From assembly GCF_014639435.1 (NCBI RefSeq), contig NZ_BMFZ01000007.1, positions 223,860 through 287,859 of the forward strand: 64,000 nucleotides of DNA, written 5' to 3'. The DNA comes from Hafnia psychrotolerans. Its GTDB lineage: Bacteria > Pseudomonadota > Gammaproteobacteria > Enterobacterales > Enterobacteriaceae. Below are positions 51,656 to 63,466 of this stretch, in pieces. The position numbers were made by a program, and so were the translations under genes. Below the pieces are notes generated by a model. That model was not told where the DNA came from. It saw only the letters and a list, made by a program, of their open reading frames with translations, and ran no database searches. How positions within the stretch are numbered: the first letter of the stretch is position 1; every line of letters starts with the position of its first letter.

Positions 51656-53572
51656 TCAACTCTCTAAATCAAAGGTTTTTGCTAACGCTTCCAGCTGTTC
51701 CTGGGCGTCTAGCCATGTCATTTCGGTGTCATCGAGCACGCCTTTGACCTTAATCTGCTGTTGCAGGCATTCGGTCAGTTCGGCTTTTCGGCTGATGTCA
51801 TAAAGCGTCGAGTCGGCGAGTTTCGCTTCAATAGTGGCCAGCTCCTTGGTCAGTTTTTCCATCTGAGATTCCAGCGTGGTGATCTGCTTACGCAAGGGTT
51901 GTGTCTGATTACGAAAATCAGCCTCGCGGCGTTTCTGATCTTTACGCGACTGTGCGCTGTTTACGCCATCTTTTGACGGGGCTTCTTGCTGACTTTCCTG
52001 ACGCTGAATGTCTACCAGCCATTGTTGGTAATCTTCCAGGTCGCCGTCAAATTGCTCCACTTTACCGCCATGAACCAGGTACAGGTCATCGGTGGTGGAT
52101 CGCAATAAGTGGCGGTCATGCGAGACGACAACCATGGCGCCCTCGAAGTCGATCAGCGCTTCGGTCAGCGCTTGACGCATATCGAGATCCAGATGGTTGG
52201 TTGGTTCATCGAGCAGCAGCAGATTGGGGCGCTGCCAAACGATCAATGCCAGCACCAGACGGGCCTTTTCGCCACCGGAAAAACGTTCGGTTGGGTCGGT
52301 CACTTTATCGCCGTGGAAGCCGAAGCCGCCAAGATAGTCACGGAGTTGCTGTTCGGTCTCTTTATTGGCCAGGCGCACAAGGTGTTGCAGCGGCGAGTCT
52401 TCGGCCCGCAGGAACTCGAGCTGATGTTGAGCGAAGTAACCCAGTTTGACGCCTTTCGCCAAGCCGATGTCACCCTTGAGCGGCGGCATAGTTCCTGCCA
52501 GCAATTTGATCAGCGTAGATTTACCGGCACCGTTACGGCCCAGCAAACCAATGCGCGATCCTGGCACCAGATTGAGCTTGATCGAGTCGAGGATGGTGTT
52601 GTCACCATAGCCGGCGCTGACTTTTTCCATCCGCAGCAGCGGGTTGGGCAAGCTTTCCGGCGAGCGGAAACTAAAATGAAAAGGATTGTCGACGTGCGCC
52701 GGCGCTATCAATTCCATGCGTTCGAGCGTTTTTATGCGGCTCTGCGCCTGTTTGGCTTTGGTTGCTTGTGCGCGGAAACGGTCGATATAACTTTGCAGAT
52801 GCGCCACTTTTTCTTGCTGGCTTTCAAACAGTGACTGCTGTTGTGACAGCTTGGTCGCACGCTGACGTTCAAACGATGAATAATTCCCAGTGTATTCGTT
52901 CAGCGTCTGCTGTTCGATATGCAGGATTTTATCGATAATCGGGTCAAGGAAGTCGCGGTCATGGGAGATGAGCACCAAGGTGCCGGTGTAGCTTTTTAGC
53001 CACTTCTCCAGCCAGATAACTGCATCCAAATCCAGGTGGTTGGTCGGTTCATCCAGTAGCAATAAATCAGAGCGGCAAATCAATGCCTGAGCCAGGTTAA
53101 GACGCATGCGCCAACCGCCGGAGAAGGACTTCACCGGTTGTTGCAACTGGTTCTGGGTGAAGCCGAGGCCACTGAGTAGACTGGCAGCCCGTGCCGGAAT
53201 GGTCCAAGCCTGAATGGCATCAAGCTTGCCGTGAACGAGCGCGATGGTATGCCCATCATCACGATCGTTGGCTGATTGTAATTCGGACTCCAACTGACGA
53301 AACTCGCGGTCGCCATCGATAACATACTCAATGGCGGGGACGTCAAGTGCAGGGGTTTCCTGATTGACCCAGGCTAAGGCCCAGTTATTTGGAAACGTCA
53401 GGTTGCCTGCATCGGCACTCATTTCGTTTTTCAGCAATGATATCAGCGTGGATTTACCACAGCCATTTTTGCCGACCAGGCCGACTTTCTGGCCAGGATT
53501 AATGGTCGCTGATGCGTTATCCAGCAGAACGTTGGTACCGCGTCGGATTTGTAATGAGGAGAAAACAATCAT
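51656..53572 (-). CDS. yheS: ABC-F family ATPase YheS
   Basis: 638 residues. Two ABC domains without membrane parts: Walker A GKNGCGKST and signature FSGGWRMRLNLAQAL in the first, Walker A GRNGAGKST and FSGGEKARLVLAL in the second, both with LLLLDEPTNHLDLD, and a long coiled C-terminal extension (about 530-635). ABC-F proteins act on ribosomes; YheS has been linked to relief of stalling in E. coli. Confidence 0.94.
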   Translation of the reverse strand: MIVFSSLQIRRGTNVLLDNASATINPGQKVGLVGKNGCGKSTLISLLKNEMSADAGNLTFPNNWALAWVNQETPALDVPAIEYVIDGDREFRQLESELQSANDRDDGHTIALVHGKLDAIQAWTIPARAASLLSGLGFTQNQLQQPVKSFSGGWRMRLNLAQALICRSDLLLLDEPTNHLDLDAVIWLEKWLKSYTGTLVLISHDRDFLDPIIDKILHIEQQTLNEYTGNYSSFERQRATKLSQQQSLFESQQEKVAHLQSYIDRFRAQATKAKQAQSRIKTLERMELIAPAHVDNPFHFSFRSPESLPNPLLRMEKVSAGYGDNTILDSIKLNLVPGSRIGLLGRNGAGKSTLIKLLAGTMPPLKGDIGLAKGVKLGYFAQHQLEFLRAEDSPLQHLVRLANKETEQQLRDYLGGFGFHGDKVTDPTERFSGGEKARLVLALIVWQRPNLLLLDEPTNHLDLDMRQALTEALIDFEGAMVVVSHDRHLLRSTTDDLYLVHGGKVEQFDGDLEDYQQWLVDIQRQESQQEAPSKDGVNSAQSRKDQKRREADFRNQTQPLRKQITTLESQMEKLTKELATIEAKLADSTLYDISRKAELTECLQQQIKVKGVLDDTEMTWLDAQEQLEALAKTFDLES

Positions 53573-53756
53573 AAAGCGCCGTGTTGAGAGTATGTTAAAT
53601 TGTCATCTAAATTCGAGATGATTTATGCGGCTTCTGCACCGCTTGTTTGAACCAAAATTTTCATAATATTAAACAGGGCGTTTTGCGTCCTATTTTTAGT
53701 CTTTGCGAAGCATGGTAACGGAAAAACCGCACCCTGACGACGCTTTGGAGGTATTG

Positions 53757-54311
53757 ATGTCGCAGCCACCGAAGGTTTTGCTGCTGTATGCCCACCCGGA
53801 ATCGCCCGATTCGGTCGCCAACCGTGTTTTATTACAACAAGCGCAAAAATTAGAACATGTCACGGTGCACGATTTGTACGCCCACTATCCCGATTTTTTT
53901 ATTGACATCCATCTTGAACAGCAGCTGTTGCGCGAGCATAAAGTGATCGTCTTCCAGCATCCTCTTTATACCTACAGCTGTCCGGCATTGCTGAAAGAAT
54001 GGATGGACCGTGTGCTGGCGCGAGGGTTCGCCAGTGGGGCTGGCGGTAATGAACTCCGGGGCAAATACTGGCGTTCAGTGGTCACCACCGGCGAGCCGGA
54101 AGGCGCCTATAAGGCAGGGGGATATAACCGTTATCCAATGAGCGATATTATGCGTCCGTTCGAGTTGACGTCGGCGATGTGCCATATGCATTGGATGACG
54201 CCAATTATTATTTACTGGGCGCGCCGTCAGAAGCCGGGAGTGTTACATAGCCATGCCGAAGCTTATGGTGAATGGCTGAAGTCCCCGCTGCCGCAAGGAG
54301 GAATCGCATAA
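53757..54311 (+). CDS. kefG: KefG, quinone oxidoreductase-like ancillary protein of KefB
   Basis: 184 residues, same as E. coli KefG. Flavodoxin-like fold: [38 protein letters not shown]. It is required for full KefB activity. ATG at 53757 follows TTGGAGGTATTG; an 18-codon open extension is not family-like. Its stop overlaps the kefB start by one base. Confidence 0.94.
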   Translation: MSQPPKVLLLYAHPESPDSVANRVLLQQAQKLEHVTVHDLYAHYPDFFIDIHLEQQLLREHKVIVFQHPLYTYSCPALLKEWMDRVLARGFASGAGGNELRGKYWRSVVTTGEPEGAYKAGGYNRYPMSDIMRPFELTSAMCHMHWMTPIIIYWARRQKPGVLHSHAEAYGEWLKSPLPQGGIA

Positions 54312-56119
54312 TGGACGGTTCCAATTTACCGGCAGCTATTCTGCTGTTTCTGTTTGCCGCTGTCGTCGCCGTGCCCATTGCACAGCGTCTGGGGATTGGC
54401 GCTGTGCTCGGTTATCTGATCGCTGGTATTGCCATTGGTCCGTGGGGACTGGGCTTTATCCGTGATGTTGATGAGATCCTACACTTTTCTGAACTGGGCG
54501 TGGTGTTCCTGATGTTTATCATCGGGCTTGAGTTGAATCCCGGTAAATTGTGGGAACTACGGCGGCAGATTTTTGGTGTCGGTGCCGGTCAGGTGATGCT
54601 AACTGCGATGGTGCTCGGTGGTTTGCTCTACCTGACTAAATTTTCATGGCAGGCAGCGCTGATTGGCGGTATCGGTCTGGCAATGTCATCTACCGCGATG
54701 GCGTTGCAGTTGATGCGAGATAAAAGCATGACCCGCAACGAGGGCGGACAACTGGGTTTTGCAGTTTTACTGTTTCAGGACATCGCGGTTATCCCTGCGT
54801 TGGCATTGATCCCGTTGTTGGCTAATGGCCCCGAAGGGACCAACAACTGGACAATGATTGGCATGAAAGTGCTGGCCTTTGCCGGTATGTTGATCGGTGG
54901 GCGTTATTTGCTACGACCTATCTTCCGACTGATTGTGACGTCGGGTGTCCGCGAAGTGTTCACCGCCGCTGCCCTTTTGGTGGTATTGGGTTCGGCGTTG
55001 TTTATGGATTCCCTTGGCTTCTCGATGGCGCTGGGGACTTTTATCGCTGGCGTGTTGTTGGCAGAAAGTGAATATCAGCATGAGCTGGAAATCGCCATTG
55101 AGCCATTTAAAGGTTTGCTGCTTGGCCTGTTCTTTATCTCCGTCGGTATGGCACTGAATCTGGGTGTGCTTTATACCCACATTTTGTTGGTATTGGTTGG
55201 CGTGACAGTTCTGGTGGCGGTAAAGGGCTCTGTGCTTTATACCCTGGCGCGGGTGTTTGGCATTCGGACTTCAGTCCGGCTGCAGTTCTCCGCCGTGCTG
55301 AGCCAGGGCGGTGAATTCGCGTTCGTGCTGTTTTCGGCCGCTGGTGCGCAAAAAGTGATCTCCTCATCGCAGCTCTCCTTATTGCTGGTGGTCGTGACGC
55401 TATCGATGATGACTACGCCGCTGTTAATGCAGTGGGTGGACCGAATTTTGATGCGCCGTTATAACGATCAGGAAGAGAGTGACGAGAAGCACTATGTGCA
55501 AGACGACGAACCGCAGGTGATTATTGTCGGGTTTGGTCGTTTCGGTCAGGTGATTGGCCGCTTGTTGATGGCTAACAAAATGCGCATTACTGTGCTTGAG
55601 CGTGATATCAGTGTGGTGGGTCTGATGCGCACTTATGGTTACAAAGTCTATTACGGTGATGCAACGGAGCTTGAGTTGCTTAGGGCCTCGGGGGCGGAGA
55701 AAGCTAAATCCATCGTCATCACTTGTAATGAGCCTGAAGATACGATGGACATCGTGCATCTTTGCCAGCAGCATTTTCCGCATCTGAATATTTTGGCGCG
55801 TGCCCGTGGTCGTGTTGAGGCTCATGAGTTGTTGCAGGCTGGAGTGACGTATTTCTCGCGTGAAACGTTCTCCAGTGCATTGGAGCTGGGTAAGAAAACG
55901 CTGGTGACGCTGGGGATGCATCCGCACAGCGCGTATCGTGCTCAGCAGCACTTTCGCCGTCTGGATATGCGGATGCTGCGCGAACTTGTACCGCAGAATC
56001 GCGGCGACGTGGCGCAGATCTCGCGGGTGAAAGAGGCGCGGCGTGAACTGGAGGATATCTTCCAGAGTGAAATGCACAACGAACGTCGCCAACTTGATGG
56101 TTGGGACGATAACGAATAG
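54311..56119 (+). CDS. kefB: Glutathione-regulated potassium efflux antiporter KefB
   Basis: 602 residues. CPA2 antiporter with about 12 membrane helices (about 5-380), including SSTAMALQL and [11 protein letters not shown], then a cytosolic RCK/TrkA-N domain (about 400-520) with [17 protein letters not shown]+/H+ efflux protects against electrophiles and is gated by glutathione adducts. Start ATG overlaps the kefG stop (TAATG). Confidence 0.95.
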   Translation: MDGSNLPAAILLFLFAAVVAVPIAQRLGIGAVLGYLIAGIAIGPWGLGFIRDVDEILHFSELGVVFLMFIIGLELNPGKLWELRRQIFGVGAGQVMLTAMVLGGLLYLTKFSWQAALIGGIGLAMSSTAMALQLMRDKSMTRNEGGQLGFAVLLFQDIAVIPALALIPLLANGPEGTNNWTMIGMKVLAFAGMLIGGRYLLRPIFRLIVTSGVREVFTAAALLVVLGSALFMDSLGFSMALGTFIAGVLLAESEYQHELEIAIEPFKGLLLGLFFISVGMALNLGVLYTHILLVLVGVTVLVAVKGSVLYTLARVFGIRTSVRLQFSAVLSQGGEFAFVLFSAAGAQKVISSSQLSLLLVVVTLSMMTTPLLMQWVDRILMRRYNDQEESDEKHYVQDDEPQVIIVGFGRFGQVIGRLLMANKMRITVLERDISVVGLMRTYGYKVYYGDATELELLRASGAEKAKSIVITCNEPEDTMDIVHLCQQHFPHLNILARARGRVEAHELLQAGVTYFSRETFSSALELGKKTLVTLGMHPHSAYRAQQHFRRLDMRMLRELVPQNRGDVAQISRVKEARRELEDIFQSEMHNERRQLDGWDDNE

Positions 56120-56219
56120 AACGTTTTGTTTCGTGCCCGTGAATTTTTTTTTTGCAAAACGTGTCTGCCGCCCCAACTATAGAGTAGGCGTAATACGCAA
56201 CATTCCTGGAGAGTAAGTG

Positions 56220-56423
56220 ATGGCTACAACCCGCAAGCGTTTCATTGCCGGGGCAGTTTGCCCACAATGTAAATCACTGGATACGCTAACTTTATGGGCA
56301 GAAGACCAAGTCGAAGTGGTCGAGTGCATCAAGTGTGGCTTGCACAAGCGCCAGACGGATGAGCTGGTCAGCAAGGCGTTGCGCCCGGAAGAACAAGTTA
56401 TCGGTATTTTTGATCCGAAGTAG
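56220..56423 (+). CDS. yheV: Zinc-ribbon protein YheV
   Basis: 67 residues. Two CxxC pairs (CPQC at 14-17 and CIKC at 36-39) form a predicted zinc ribbon. Function unknown. ATG at 56220 has GGAGAGTAAGTG upstream. Located between kefB and slyD, as in E. coli. Confidence 0.92.
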   Translation: MATTRKRFIAGAVCPQCKSLDTLTLWAEDQVEVVECIKCGLHKRQTDELVSKALRPEEQVIGIFDPK

Positions 56424-56636
56424 CGTTATTGGCCGCGTTTTTTTATGCTGTTCGGTACAGAGTCGCGATTTTCCGCTACACTCTTCGCCAAATTTATTCG
56501 GCATTGTTTTTGTATCCGTTGTTTTTTCTCAGGATACGGGCAACGTGTTGTAACTGAATTAGCCTGAAACGAAGTGGCGCTCGTTCCCCGAAGCGTTCGC
56601 AGACAATAAATTAAGTTTCCAACGGTAGGAGTTATC

Positions 56637-57230
56637 ATGAAAGTATCTAAAGACCTGGTCGTCAGTGTGGCTTACCAGGTACGAACAGAAGACGGTGTAT
56701 TGGTTGATGAATCTCCGGTGAGTGCACCGTTGGATTACCTGCACGGCCATGGTTCACTGATCTCCGGCCTGGAAACTGCGCTGGAAAATCATGCCATTGG
56801 TGACGTATTCGACGTGAATGTTGGCGCAAATGACGCTTACGGCAACTACGATGAAAACCTGGTGCAGCGCGTTCCTAAAGACGTGTTCATGGGGGTTGAA
56901 GAGCTGGAAGTCGGCATGCGTTTCCTGGCTGACACCGATCAGGGTCCAGTTCCCGTTGAAATCACTGAAGTTGATGGTGATCATGTCGTGGTTGACGGTA
57001 ACCATATGCTGGCGGGGCAAGATCTGAACTTCCACGTAGAAGTGGTCGCTATCCGTGAAGCAACCGAAGAAGAGCTGGCTCATGGCCACGTTCACGGGGA
57101 ACATGGCCACGACCATGGACACGATCACGAACATGGGGACGGTTGCTGCGGCGGCCACGGCCATGATCACGGCCAAGACGAAGTAAAAAAAGGCGGTTGC
57201 GGTGGCAACGGCGGCTGCGGTTGTCATTAA
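56637..57230 (+). CDS. slyD: FKBP-type isomerase and metallochaperone SlyD
   Basis: 197 residues. FKBP domain (about 1-69 and 128-146) with the insert-in-flap chaperone domain between, then a metal-binding tail from about residue 148 to the end, made largely of His, Gly, Asp and Cys (GHDHGHDHEHGDGCCGGHG and GGCGGNGGCGCH). SlyD supplies Ni2+ to hydrogenase maturation and binds several metals. ATG follows GGTAGGAGTTATC. Confidence 0.95.
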   Translation: MKVSKDLVVSVAYQVRTEDGVLVDESPVSAPLDYLHGHGSLISGLETALENHAIGDVFDVNVGANDAYGNYDENLVQRVPKDVFMGVEELEVGMRFLADTDQGPVPVEITEVDGDHVVVDGNHMLAGQDLNFHVEVVAIREATEEELAHGHVHGEHGHDHGHDHEHGDGCCGGHGHDHGQDEVKKGGCGGNGGCGCH

Positions 57231-57244
57231 TCTCCAGCCATGAA

Positions 57245-57277
57245 GAAAAAGGCATCCTGCGGGATGCCTTTTTTGTT
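57245..57277. terminator. Bidirectional terminator slyD/slyX
   Basis: Stem AAAAAGGCATCC / GGATGCCTTTTT with loop TGCG, T6 tail on plus, between convergent slyD and slyX. Confidence 0.85.
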
Positions 57278-57301
57278 TTTGTTGCCCGGTCACGCGGACA
57301 A

Positions 57302-57520
57302 TTAATAGTGTGGCGGAGGTGTCTCTTCGGAGGGGTCAGCAATCTGTGACGGTTGCGAGGCGCGCAGTTTGTCAGTCAGCAGACGCAAGTGATCGTGCAG
57401 GCGGCTCATTTCCAACTGATGTGAAGTGACGATGGTATTGAGTTCATCAATCGTCACTTCCTGAAATGCCAGGCGGCTTTCCAGCATTTCCAGACGATCT
57501 TCAAAAGTGTTCTGGTCCAT
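57302..57520 (-). CDS. slyX: SlyX family protein
   Basis: 72 residues; coiled coil over most of its length (about 5-58, [19 protein letters not shown]), Pro-rich C-terminus ETPPPHY typical of the family. Function unknown. Divergent from fkpA. Confidence 0.93.
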   Translation of the reverse strand: MDQNTFEDRLEMLESRLAFQEVTIDELNTIVTSHQLEMSRLHDHLRLLTDKLRASQPSQIADPSEETPPPHY

Positions 57521-57777
57521 AATTTCCCTCTAAGTGCAGCTGACAGGACGGCAGTAGCGCGATTCTACCTGCAATGAATGAGAATTGCCTGACCTTCCCT
57601 GTGTAGGATTTATCGTAATATATGGCCTGACAGAAACTAATTAGATCAAAAAAGGTCCGAATAAGACGCTATTGGTTAGTATAGACATTGTCTTGTCTGA
57701 ACCGGGGCAGTTATAGTAACCGACGAATTTTCGTAATGTTTACCTGAGGTCATAAGCTTCAGGTCTTGGAGAAATGG

Positions 57778-58623
57778 ATGAAATCACTGTTTAAAGTAAC
57801 ACTGTTAGCGACCACTATGGCACTGGCACTGAATGCTACGCAGGTTATGGCCGCTGACGCAGCGAAAGGCGCGGAAACGCCAGCACCAGTTGCCGCCGCT
57901 CCGGCAGCGACTGATACCACCAAGTTTAAAAGTGATGACGAGCAGGCTGCTTACGCGCTGGGTGCTTCACTTGGCCGCTATATGGATAATTCTCTGAAAG
58001 AACAAGAAAAACTGGGAATCAAACTGGACAAAGACCAGTTGATCTCCGGTGTTCAGGACGCTTTTGCTAACAAGAGCAAATTGTCCGATCAGGAAATCGA
58101 AAAAACGCTGCAAACGTTTGAAGGCCGAGTGAAAGCTTCTGCCCAAGCTAAAATGGAGCAGGACGCGAAAGCTAACGCTGACAAAGGTGACAAGTTCCGT
58201 GCTGATTTTGCCAAAACAAAAGGTGTGAAGAAGACGGAGTCAGGTTTGTTGTATCAGGTTGAAAAACCAGGTACCGGTGCAGCACCAAAAGACAGTGACA
58301 CTGTGGTTGTAAATTACAAAGGCACCCTGACCGATGGCACAGAGTTCGACAACTCTTATACCCGCGGTGAACCACTATCTTTCCGTCTTGATGGTGTTAT
58401 TCCTGGCTGGACCGAAGGCCTGAAACACATTAAGAAAGGTGGCAAAATCAAGCTGGTCATTCCACCAGAACTTGCTTATGGCAAAACCGGCGTTCCGGGC
58501 ATTCCTGCTAATTCGACTCTGGTCTTTGACATAGAGTTGCTGGATGTTAAAGCAGCACCGAAAGCGGATCCAAAAGCGGCTGAACAGCCTGCTGATGAGG
58601 CAACAGCACCTAAAGCAAAATAA
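57778..58623 (+). CDS. fkpA: Periplasmic FKBP-type isomerase and chaperone FkpA
   Basis: 281 residues (E. coli 270). Signal peptide about 1-25 (cleavage after QVMA), an Ala/Pro-rich start, N-terminal helical dimerisation domain (about 55-145) and C-terminal FKBP domain (about 160-258, VVNYKGTLTDGTEFDNSY, VIPGWTEGLKHI). The last 20 residues are Lys/Ala/Pro-rich. ATG at 57778 follows TTGGAGAAATGG; an ATG four bases earlier is out of frame. Confidence 0.95.
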   Translation: MKSLFKVTLLATTMALALNATQVMAADAAKGAETPAPVAAAPAATDTTKFKSDDEQAAYALGASLGRYMDNSLKEQEKLGIKLDKDQLISGVQDAFANKSKLSDQEIEKTLQTFEGRVKASAQAKMEQDAKANADKGDKFRADFAKTKGVKKTESGLLYQVEKPGTGAAPKDSDTVVVNYKGTLTDGTEFDNSYTRGEPLSFRLDGVIPGWTEGLKHIKKGGKIKLVIPPELAYGKTGVPGIPANSTLVFDIELLDVKAAPKADPKAAEQPADEATAPKAK

Positions 58624-58639
58624 ATTTGCCCGGTGTGAT

Positions 58640-58674
58640 GAAAAACCGTCGCTTAATGCGGCGGTTTTTTTTGC
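58640..58674 (+). terminator. Intrinsic terminator of fkpA
   Basis: Stem AAAAACCGTCGC / GCGGCGGTTTTT (one G-T wobble), loop TTAAT, T8 tail, 17 bases after the fkpA stop. Confidence 0.85.
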
Positions 58675-58883
58675 CTGACAGATTAATTACATTCAGGACC
58701 TCATTTTACTGTGGTTACTCTATGATGATCACTTGACGCGTTTGCTCGTCGGGCATAACGTCACTATTCCATGTAATCCCCAGCATGCCTGTCTGTGCAG
58801 TTGTTACACTAACAGGCACGGGATATTGATTGATTACGTATTGCTGTTGTCAGGCAAATGTAATGTAGAGGGTGGTAGCTTCG

Positions 58884-59606
58884 ATGTCTAATTCGCTTAT
58901 ATCTGGCGAAACCGGCGAACTGGATTTGCTGGACCAACGTCCTTTCAATCAGACCGACCACGAGATACTCACCTCCTATGAGGCAGTAGTTGATGGTCTG
59001 GCCATGTTGATTGGTGAACATTGCGAAATTGTTCTGCATTCTTTGGAAGATCTGAAATGCTCCGCTATTCGGATCGCTAATGGCGAACATACCGGACGGA
59101 AAATCGGCTCACCGATCACCGATCTGGCGCTGCGAATGCTGCACGATATGACCGGCGCTGACAGTAACGTCTCCCGGGCTTATTTCACCCGCGCCAAAAG
59201 TGGCGTGTTGATGAAATCTGTCACTATTGCTATACGCAATGCTGAGCAGCGGGTGGTAGGACTGCTTTGCATTAACATGAATCTTGATGTGCCTTTCTCG
59301 CAAATTATTCAAACTTTTATGCCACCAGAAACGCAGGAAGTGGCGCCATCGGTGAATTTTGCTTCATCGGTAGATGATTTGGTCGCACAAACGCTGGAAT
59401 TCACCATTGAAGAGGTGAATGCCGACCGTAATGTAGCCAACAATGCCAAGAATCGTCAGGTTGTGTTGAATCTTTATGAGAAAGGTATTTTTGATATTAA
59501 AGACGCCATCAATCAGGTCGCTGACCGGTTGAATATTTCAAAGCATACTGTCTATCTCTATATTCGTCAGTTTAAGAGTGGTGATCTAGTAGGGAACGAG
59601 CGTTGA
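58884..59606 (+). CDS. yheO: YheO, PAS-like/HTH DNA-binding protein
   Basis: 240 residues. N-terminal YheO PAS-like domain (about 20-135) and C-terminal helix-turn-helix (about 190-232, [24 protein letters not shown]). It is a predicted transcription regulator of unknown target. Start [18 protein letters not shown] at 58884 matches relatives; four extra codons upstream are open. Overlaps tusD by four bases. Confidence 0.9.
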   Translation: MSNSLISGETGELDLLDQRPFNQTDHEILTSYEAVVDGLAMLIGEHCEIVLHSLEDLKCSAIRIANGEHTGRKIGSPITDLALRMLHDMTGADSNVSRAYFTRAKSGVLMKSVTIAIRNAEQRVVGLLCINMNLDVPFSQIIQTFMPPETQEVAPSVNFASSVDDLVAQTLEFTIEEVNADRNVANNAKNRQVVLNLYEKGIFDIKDAINQVADRLNISKHTVYLYIRQFKSGDLVGNER

Positions 59607-59995
59607 AGCTGCGTTATTGTTTGCTCGTCACTGGTCCTGCGTATGGTACGCAGCAGGCGAGTGCAGCCTATCAGTTTGCTTTGGCGCTGCTCGCCTGTGG
59701 GCATCAGATTGTGAGTATCTTTTTCTATCGTGAAGGGGTGCTTAATGGCAATCAATTGTCGGCACCTGCCTCGGATGAGTTTGATCTGGTGCGCGCATGG
59801 CAGCGTTTAGCCGTGAATAACCAGATAGCGCTGAATGTTTGTGTGGCCGCGGCTTTGCGCCGTGGCATCATTGATGATGCTGAAGCGCATAATCAGGGGA
59901 GAGACTTTGCGAATCTTCAGCCTGGATTCACCCTTACTGGCCTCGGCAGTCTGGCTGAAGCATCGCTGACCTGTGACCGACTGGTGCAGTTTTAA
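59603..59995 (+). CDS. tusD: Sulfur relay protein TusD
   Basis: 130 residues, DsrE fold. The sulfur-carrying cysteine lies in [12 protein letters not shown] (residue about 76). TusBCD passes persulfide sulfur from TusA to TusE for 2-thiouridine synthesis by MnmA. First of tusDCB. Confidence 0.94.
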   Translation: MKLRYCLLVTGPAYGTQQASAAYQFALALLACGHQIVSIFFYREGVLNGNQLSAPASDEFDLVRAWQRLAVNNQIALNVCVAAALRRGIIDDAEAHNQGRDFANLQPGFTLTGLGSLAEASLTCDRLVQF

Positions 59996-60015
59996 ACGCA
60001 AGGTGTGAACCCAAT

Positions 60016-60375
60016 ATGAAGAAAGTCGCTTTTATATTTACGCAAGGGCCACACGGGACGTCATCAGGTCGGGAAGGGTTGGATGCGCTACTGGCGACGT
60101 CTGCCTTAACTGAGGATATCGGGGTATTCTTCGTGGCTGATGGCGTGTTTCAGCTGTTGGAAAATCAGCAACCGGAAAAAATCTTAGCGCGTAATTACAT
60201 TGCGACGTACGGTATTTTGTCACTCTATGATATCGACCAGTGCTTTGTGTGTGCGGCCTCTTTAAGTGATCGCGGGCTGGCCGAAGAGCGTCATTGGGTG
60301 CTGGATGTCGAGACATTGGCAGAAGTTGAATTACGTGAAAAGTTGTCAGAATACGATGTCGTTATGACCTTTTGA
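60016..60375 (+). CDS. tusC: Sulfur relay protein TusC
   Basis: 119 residues, DsrF-like; segment [24 protein letters not shown] is the family start. Structural member of the TusBCD hexamer. 20 bases after tusD. Confidence 0.94.
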   Translation: MKKVAFIFTQGPHGTSSGREGLDALLATSALTEDIGVFFVADGVFQLLENQQPEKILARNYIATYGILSLYDIDQCFVCAASLSDRGLAEERHWVLDVETLAEVELREKLSEYDVVMTF

Positions 60376-60388
60376 TTCAGGAATACAC

Positions 60389-60679
60389 ATGCTTTTTACC
60401 CTGGCAAACTCTCCGCAATCTTGTGATTTAACAGCATTTCTTCGTCTTGTTGGTCCCCAGGATGCACTGTTGCTGGTACAGGACGGGGTGCTGGCGGCTG
60501 TAAAAAACAGTGAGGCCAGCAAATGCCTGACAGCATGGGGACTTCCGGTTTATGTGCTGAGTGAGGATCTGGCTGCGCGAGGCTTGATTGGCCAAATTTT
60601 ACACAGCACGACCTTGATCGACTATACTGGTTTCGTTGCGCTGACCGAGAAACATCCCCAGCATATTGCATGGCGATGA
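60389..60679 (+). CDS. tusB: Sulfur relay protein TusB
   Basis: 96 residues, DsrH-like (LFTLANSPQSCDL, LLVQDGVLAAV). Third component of TusBCD. 13 bases after tusC; followed by the str promoter. Confidence 0.93.
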   Translation: MLFTLANSPQSCDLTAFLRLVGPQDALLLVQDGVLAAVKNSEASKCLTAWGLPVYVLSEDLAARGLIGQILHSTTLIDYTGFVALTEKHPQHIAWR

Positions 60680-60699
60680 TCGCTAATATTGTATATTTC

Positions 60700-60728
60700 T
60701 TGACACCCTCGTAGGTCAGCCCTAAAAT
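60700..60728 (+). promoter_or_regulatory. str operon promoter (normally rpsL promoter)
   Basis: TTGACA (60700-60705) and TAAAAT (60723-60728) with an exact 17-base spacer, followed by a GC-rich discriminator (CTGCGTCCCCG) typical of ribosomal promoters. It matches the E. coli rpsL promoter in place and sequence type. The leader continues to about 60800 and then jumps into rpsG. Confidence 0.9.
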
Positions 60729-60798
60729 TCTGCGTCCCCGTATTAGGTCATGCTTATTATGGGGGCGATTTATCACTCGTTTACAAAGTAGTTTATGA

Positions 60799-61236
<438 letters not shown>

Positions 61237-61332
61237 TCACCTTGCAGTAGTTATGCTAACCAAGCGGGCGCTTCAAGAAGCCAACCCGCTTGGGTTAACT
61301 AAACTTGAACGTCCTAGTAATAGAGGAATCAA

Positions 61333-63441
61333 ATGGCTCGTAAAACACCCATTGAGCGCTATCGCAACATTGGTATCAGCGCGCACATCGACGCCGGTAA
61401 AACGACGACTACCGAACGTATTTTGTTCTACACCGGTGTAAACCATAAAATCGGCGAAGTTCATGACGGCGCAGCCACCATGGACTGGATGGAACAAGAG
61501 CAGGAACGTGGTATTACCATCACTTCTGCTGCTACGACTTGTTTCTGGTCTGGTATGGCTAAGCAGTTCGAGCCGCACCACATCAATATCATCGACACCC
61601 CAGGGCACGTTGACTTCACCATCGAAGTTGAACGTTCCATGCGTGTTCTTGATGGCGCTGTAATGGTCTACTGTGCAGTTGGTGGTGTTCAGCCACAGTC
61701 TGAGACCGTATGGCGTCAGGCTAATAAATATAAAGTTCCACGCATCGCGTTCGTTAACAAAATGGACCGTATGGGTGCTAACTTCCTGAAAGTTGTTGGT
61801 CAGATTAAATCTCGTCTGGGCGCGAATCCAGTTCCATTGCAACTGGCAATCGGCGCAGAAGAGAAATTTACCGGTGTTGTTGACCTGGTAAAAATGAAAG
61901 CCATCAACTGGAATGATACTGACCAAGGCGTGACCTTCGAATACGAAGAAATCCCTGCGGACATGGTCGAGTTGGCTGATGAATGGCGTCAGAACCTGGT
62001 TGAATCTGCTGCAGAAGCGACCGAAGAACTGATGGACAAATACTTGGGCGGCGAAGAGCTGACCGAGGAAGAGATCAAAACTGCACTTCGTTCACGTGTA
62101 CTGCGTAACGAAATTATCCTGGTTACCTGTGGCTCTGCGTTTAAAAACAAAGGCGTACAGGCAATGCTGGATGCAGTAGTGGAATATCTGCCAGCACCAA
62201 CTGACGTTGAGTCTATCAACGGTATTCTGGATGATGGTAAAGATACTCCGGCAATTCGTCATTCTGACGACAAAGAGCCGTTCTCTGCACTTGCGTTCAA
62301 AATCGCAACTGACCCGTTCGTGGGCAACTTGACCTTCTTCCGTGTGTACTCGGGGATCGTAAATTCCGGTGACACAGTGTTGAACTCAGTGCGTTCACAG
62401 CGTGAGCGTCTGGGGCGTATCGTCCAAATGCACGCTAACAAGCGTGAAGAGATCAAAGAAGTTCATGCTGGCGATATCGCTGCGGCCATCGGTCTGAAAG
62501 ATGTCACTACCGGTGATACTCTGTGTGATCCAAATAATGTGATCATTCTTGAGCGTATGGAGTTCCCGGAGCCGGTTATCTCCGTAGCCGTTGAACCAAA
62601 AACCAAAGCCGACCAGGAAAAAATGGGTATGGCTCTGGGTCGTCTGGCAAAAGAAGATCCATCATTCCGCGTTTGGACTGACGAAGAATCTGGTCAGACT
62701 ATCATCGCAGGGATGGGTGAACTTCACCTGGACATCCTGGTTGACCGTATGCGTCGTGAATTTAACGTTGAAGCGAACGTAGGTAAGCCGCAGGTTGCTT
62801 ACCGTGAAACGATTCGTGACACTGTTAAAGACGTTGAAGGTAAACACGCTAAGCAGTCTGGCGGTCGTGGTCAGTACGGTCATGTCGTTATTGACATGTC
62901 TCCGTTGCCACCGGGTGGCACAGGTTATGAATTCGTCAACGAAATCGTTGGTGGTTCTATTCCTAAAGAGTTTATCCCTGCAGTTGATAAAGGTATCCAG
63001 GAACAGCTGAAGTCTGGTCCATTGGCAGGTTATCCGGTTGTTGACGTTAAAGTACGTCTGCATTACGGTTCTTACCATGACGTCGACTCCTCAGAATTGG
63101 CCTTTAAATTAGCCGGTTCTATCGCCTTTAAAGAAGGTTTCAAACGAGCTAAACCAGTTCTGCTTGAGCCAATCATGAAGGTTGAAGTCGAAACCCCTGA
63201 AGATTATATGGGTGACGTAATGGGCGACCTTAACCGTCGTCGCGGTATCATCGAAGGCATGGAAGATACTGCCACCGGTAAAACCGTTCGCGTTAAGGTT
63301 CCTTTGTCTGAAATGTTTGGTTATGCAACAGACTTGCGTTCTCAGACTCAGGGCCGTGCTTCTTACTCCATGGAATTCCTGGAGTATGCTGAAGCACCTA
63401 GCAACGTTGCTAAAGCCATTATCGAAGCTCGTGGCAAATAA
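61333..63441 (+). CDS. fusA: Elongation factor G
   Basis: 702 residues (E. coli 704). GTPase domain with [15 protein letters not shown] (P-loop, about 16-30), DTPGHVDFT and FVNKMD, then domains II-V. It drives translocation and, with RRF, ribosome recycling. ATG follows TAGAGGAATCAA, 96 bases after rpsG. Confidence 0.98.
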   Translation: MARKTPIERYRNIGISAHIDAGKTTTTERILFYTGVNHKIGEVHDGAATMDWMEQEQERGITITSAATTCFWSGMAKQFEPHHINIIDTPGHVDFTIEVERSMRVLDGAVMVYCAVGGVQPQSETVWRQANKYKVPRIAFVNKMDRMGANFLKVVGQIKSRLGANPVPLQLAIGAEEKFTGVVDLVKMKAINWNDTDQGVTFEYEEIPADMVELADEWRQNLVESAAEATEELMDKYLGGEELTEEEIKTALRSRVLRNEIILVTCGSAFKNKGVQAMLDAVVEYLPAPTDVESINGILDDGKDTPAIRHSDDKEPFSALAFKIATDPFVGNLTFFRVYSGIVNSGDTVLNSVRSQRERLGRIVQMHANKREEIKEVHAGDIAAAIGLKDVTTGDTLCDPNNVIILERMEFPEPVISVAVEPKTKADQEKMGMALGRLAKEDPSFRVWTDEESGQTIIAGMGELHLDILVDRMRREFNVEANVGKPQVAYRETIRDTVKDVEGKHAKQSGGRGQYGHVVIDMSPLPPGGTGYEFVNEIVGGSIPKEFIPAVDKGIQEQLKSGPLAGYPVVDVKVRLHYGSYHDVDSSELAFKLAGSIAFKEGFKRAKPVLLEPIMKVEVETPEDYMGDVMGDLNRRRGIIEGMEDTATGKTVRVKVPLSEMFGYATDLRSQTQGRASYSMEFLEYAEAPSNVAKAIIEARGK

Positions 63442-63466
63442 GCCACTGGTTTAAAACAATGATCCA

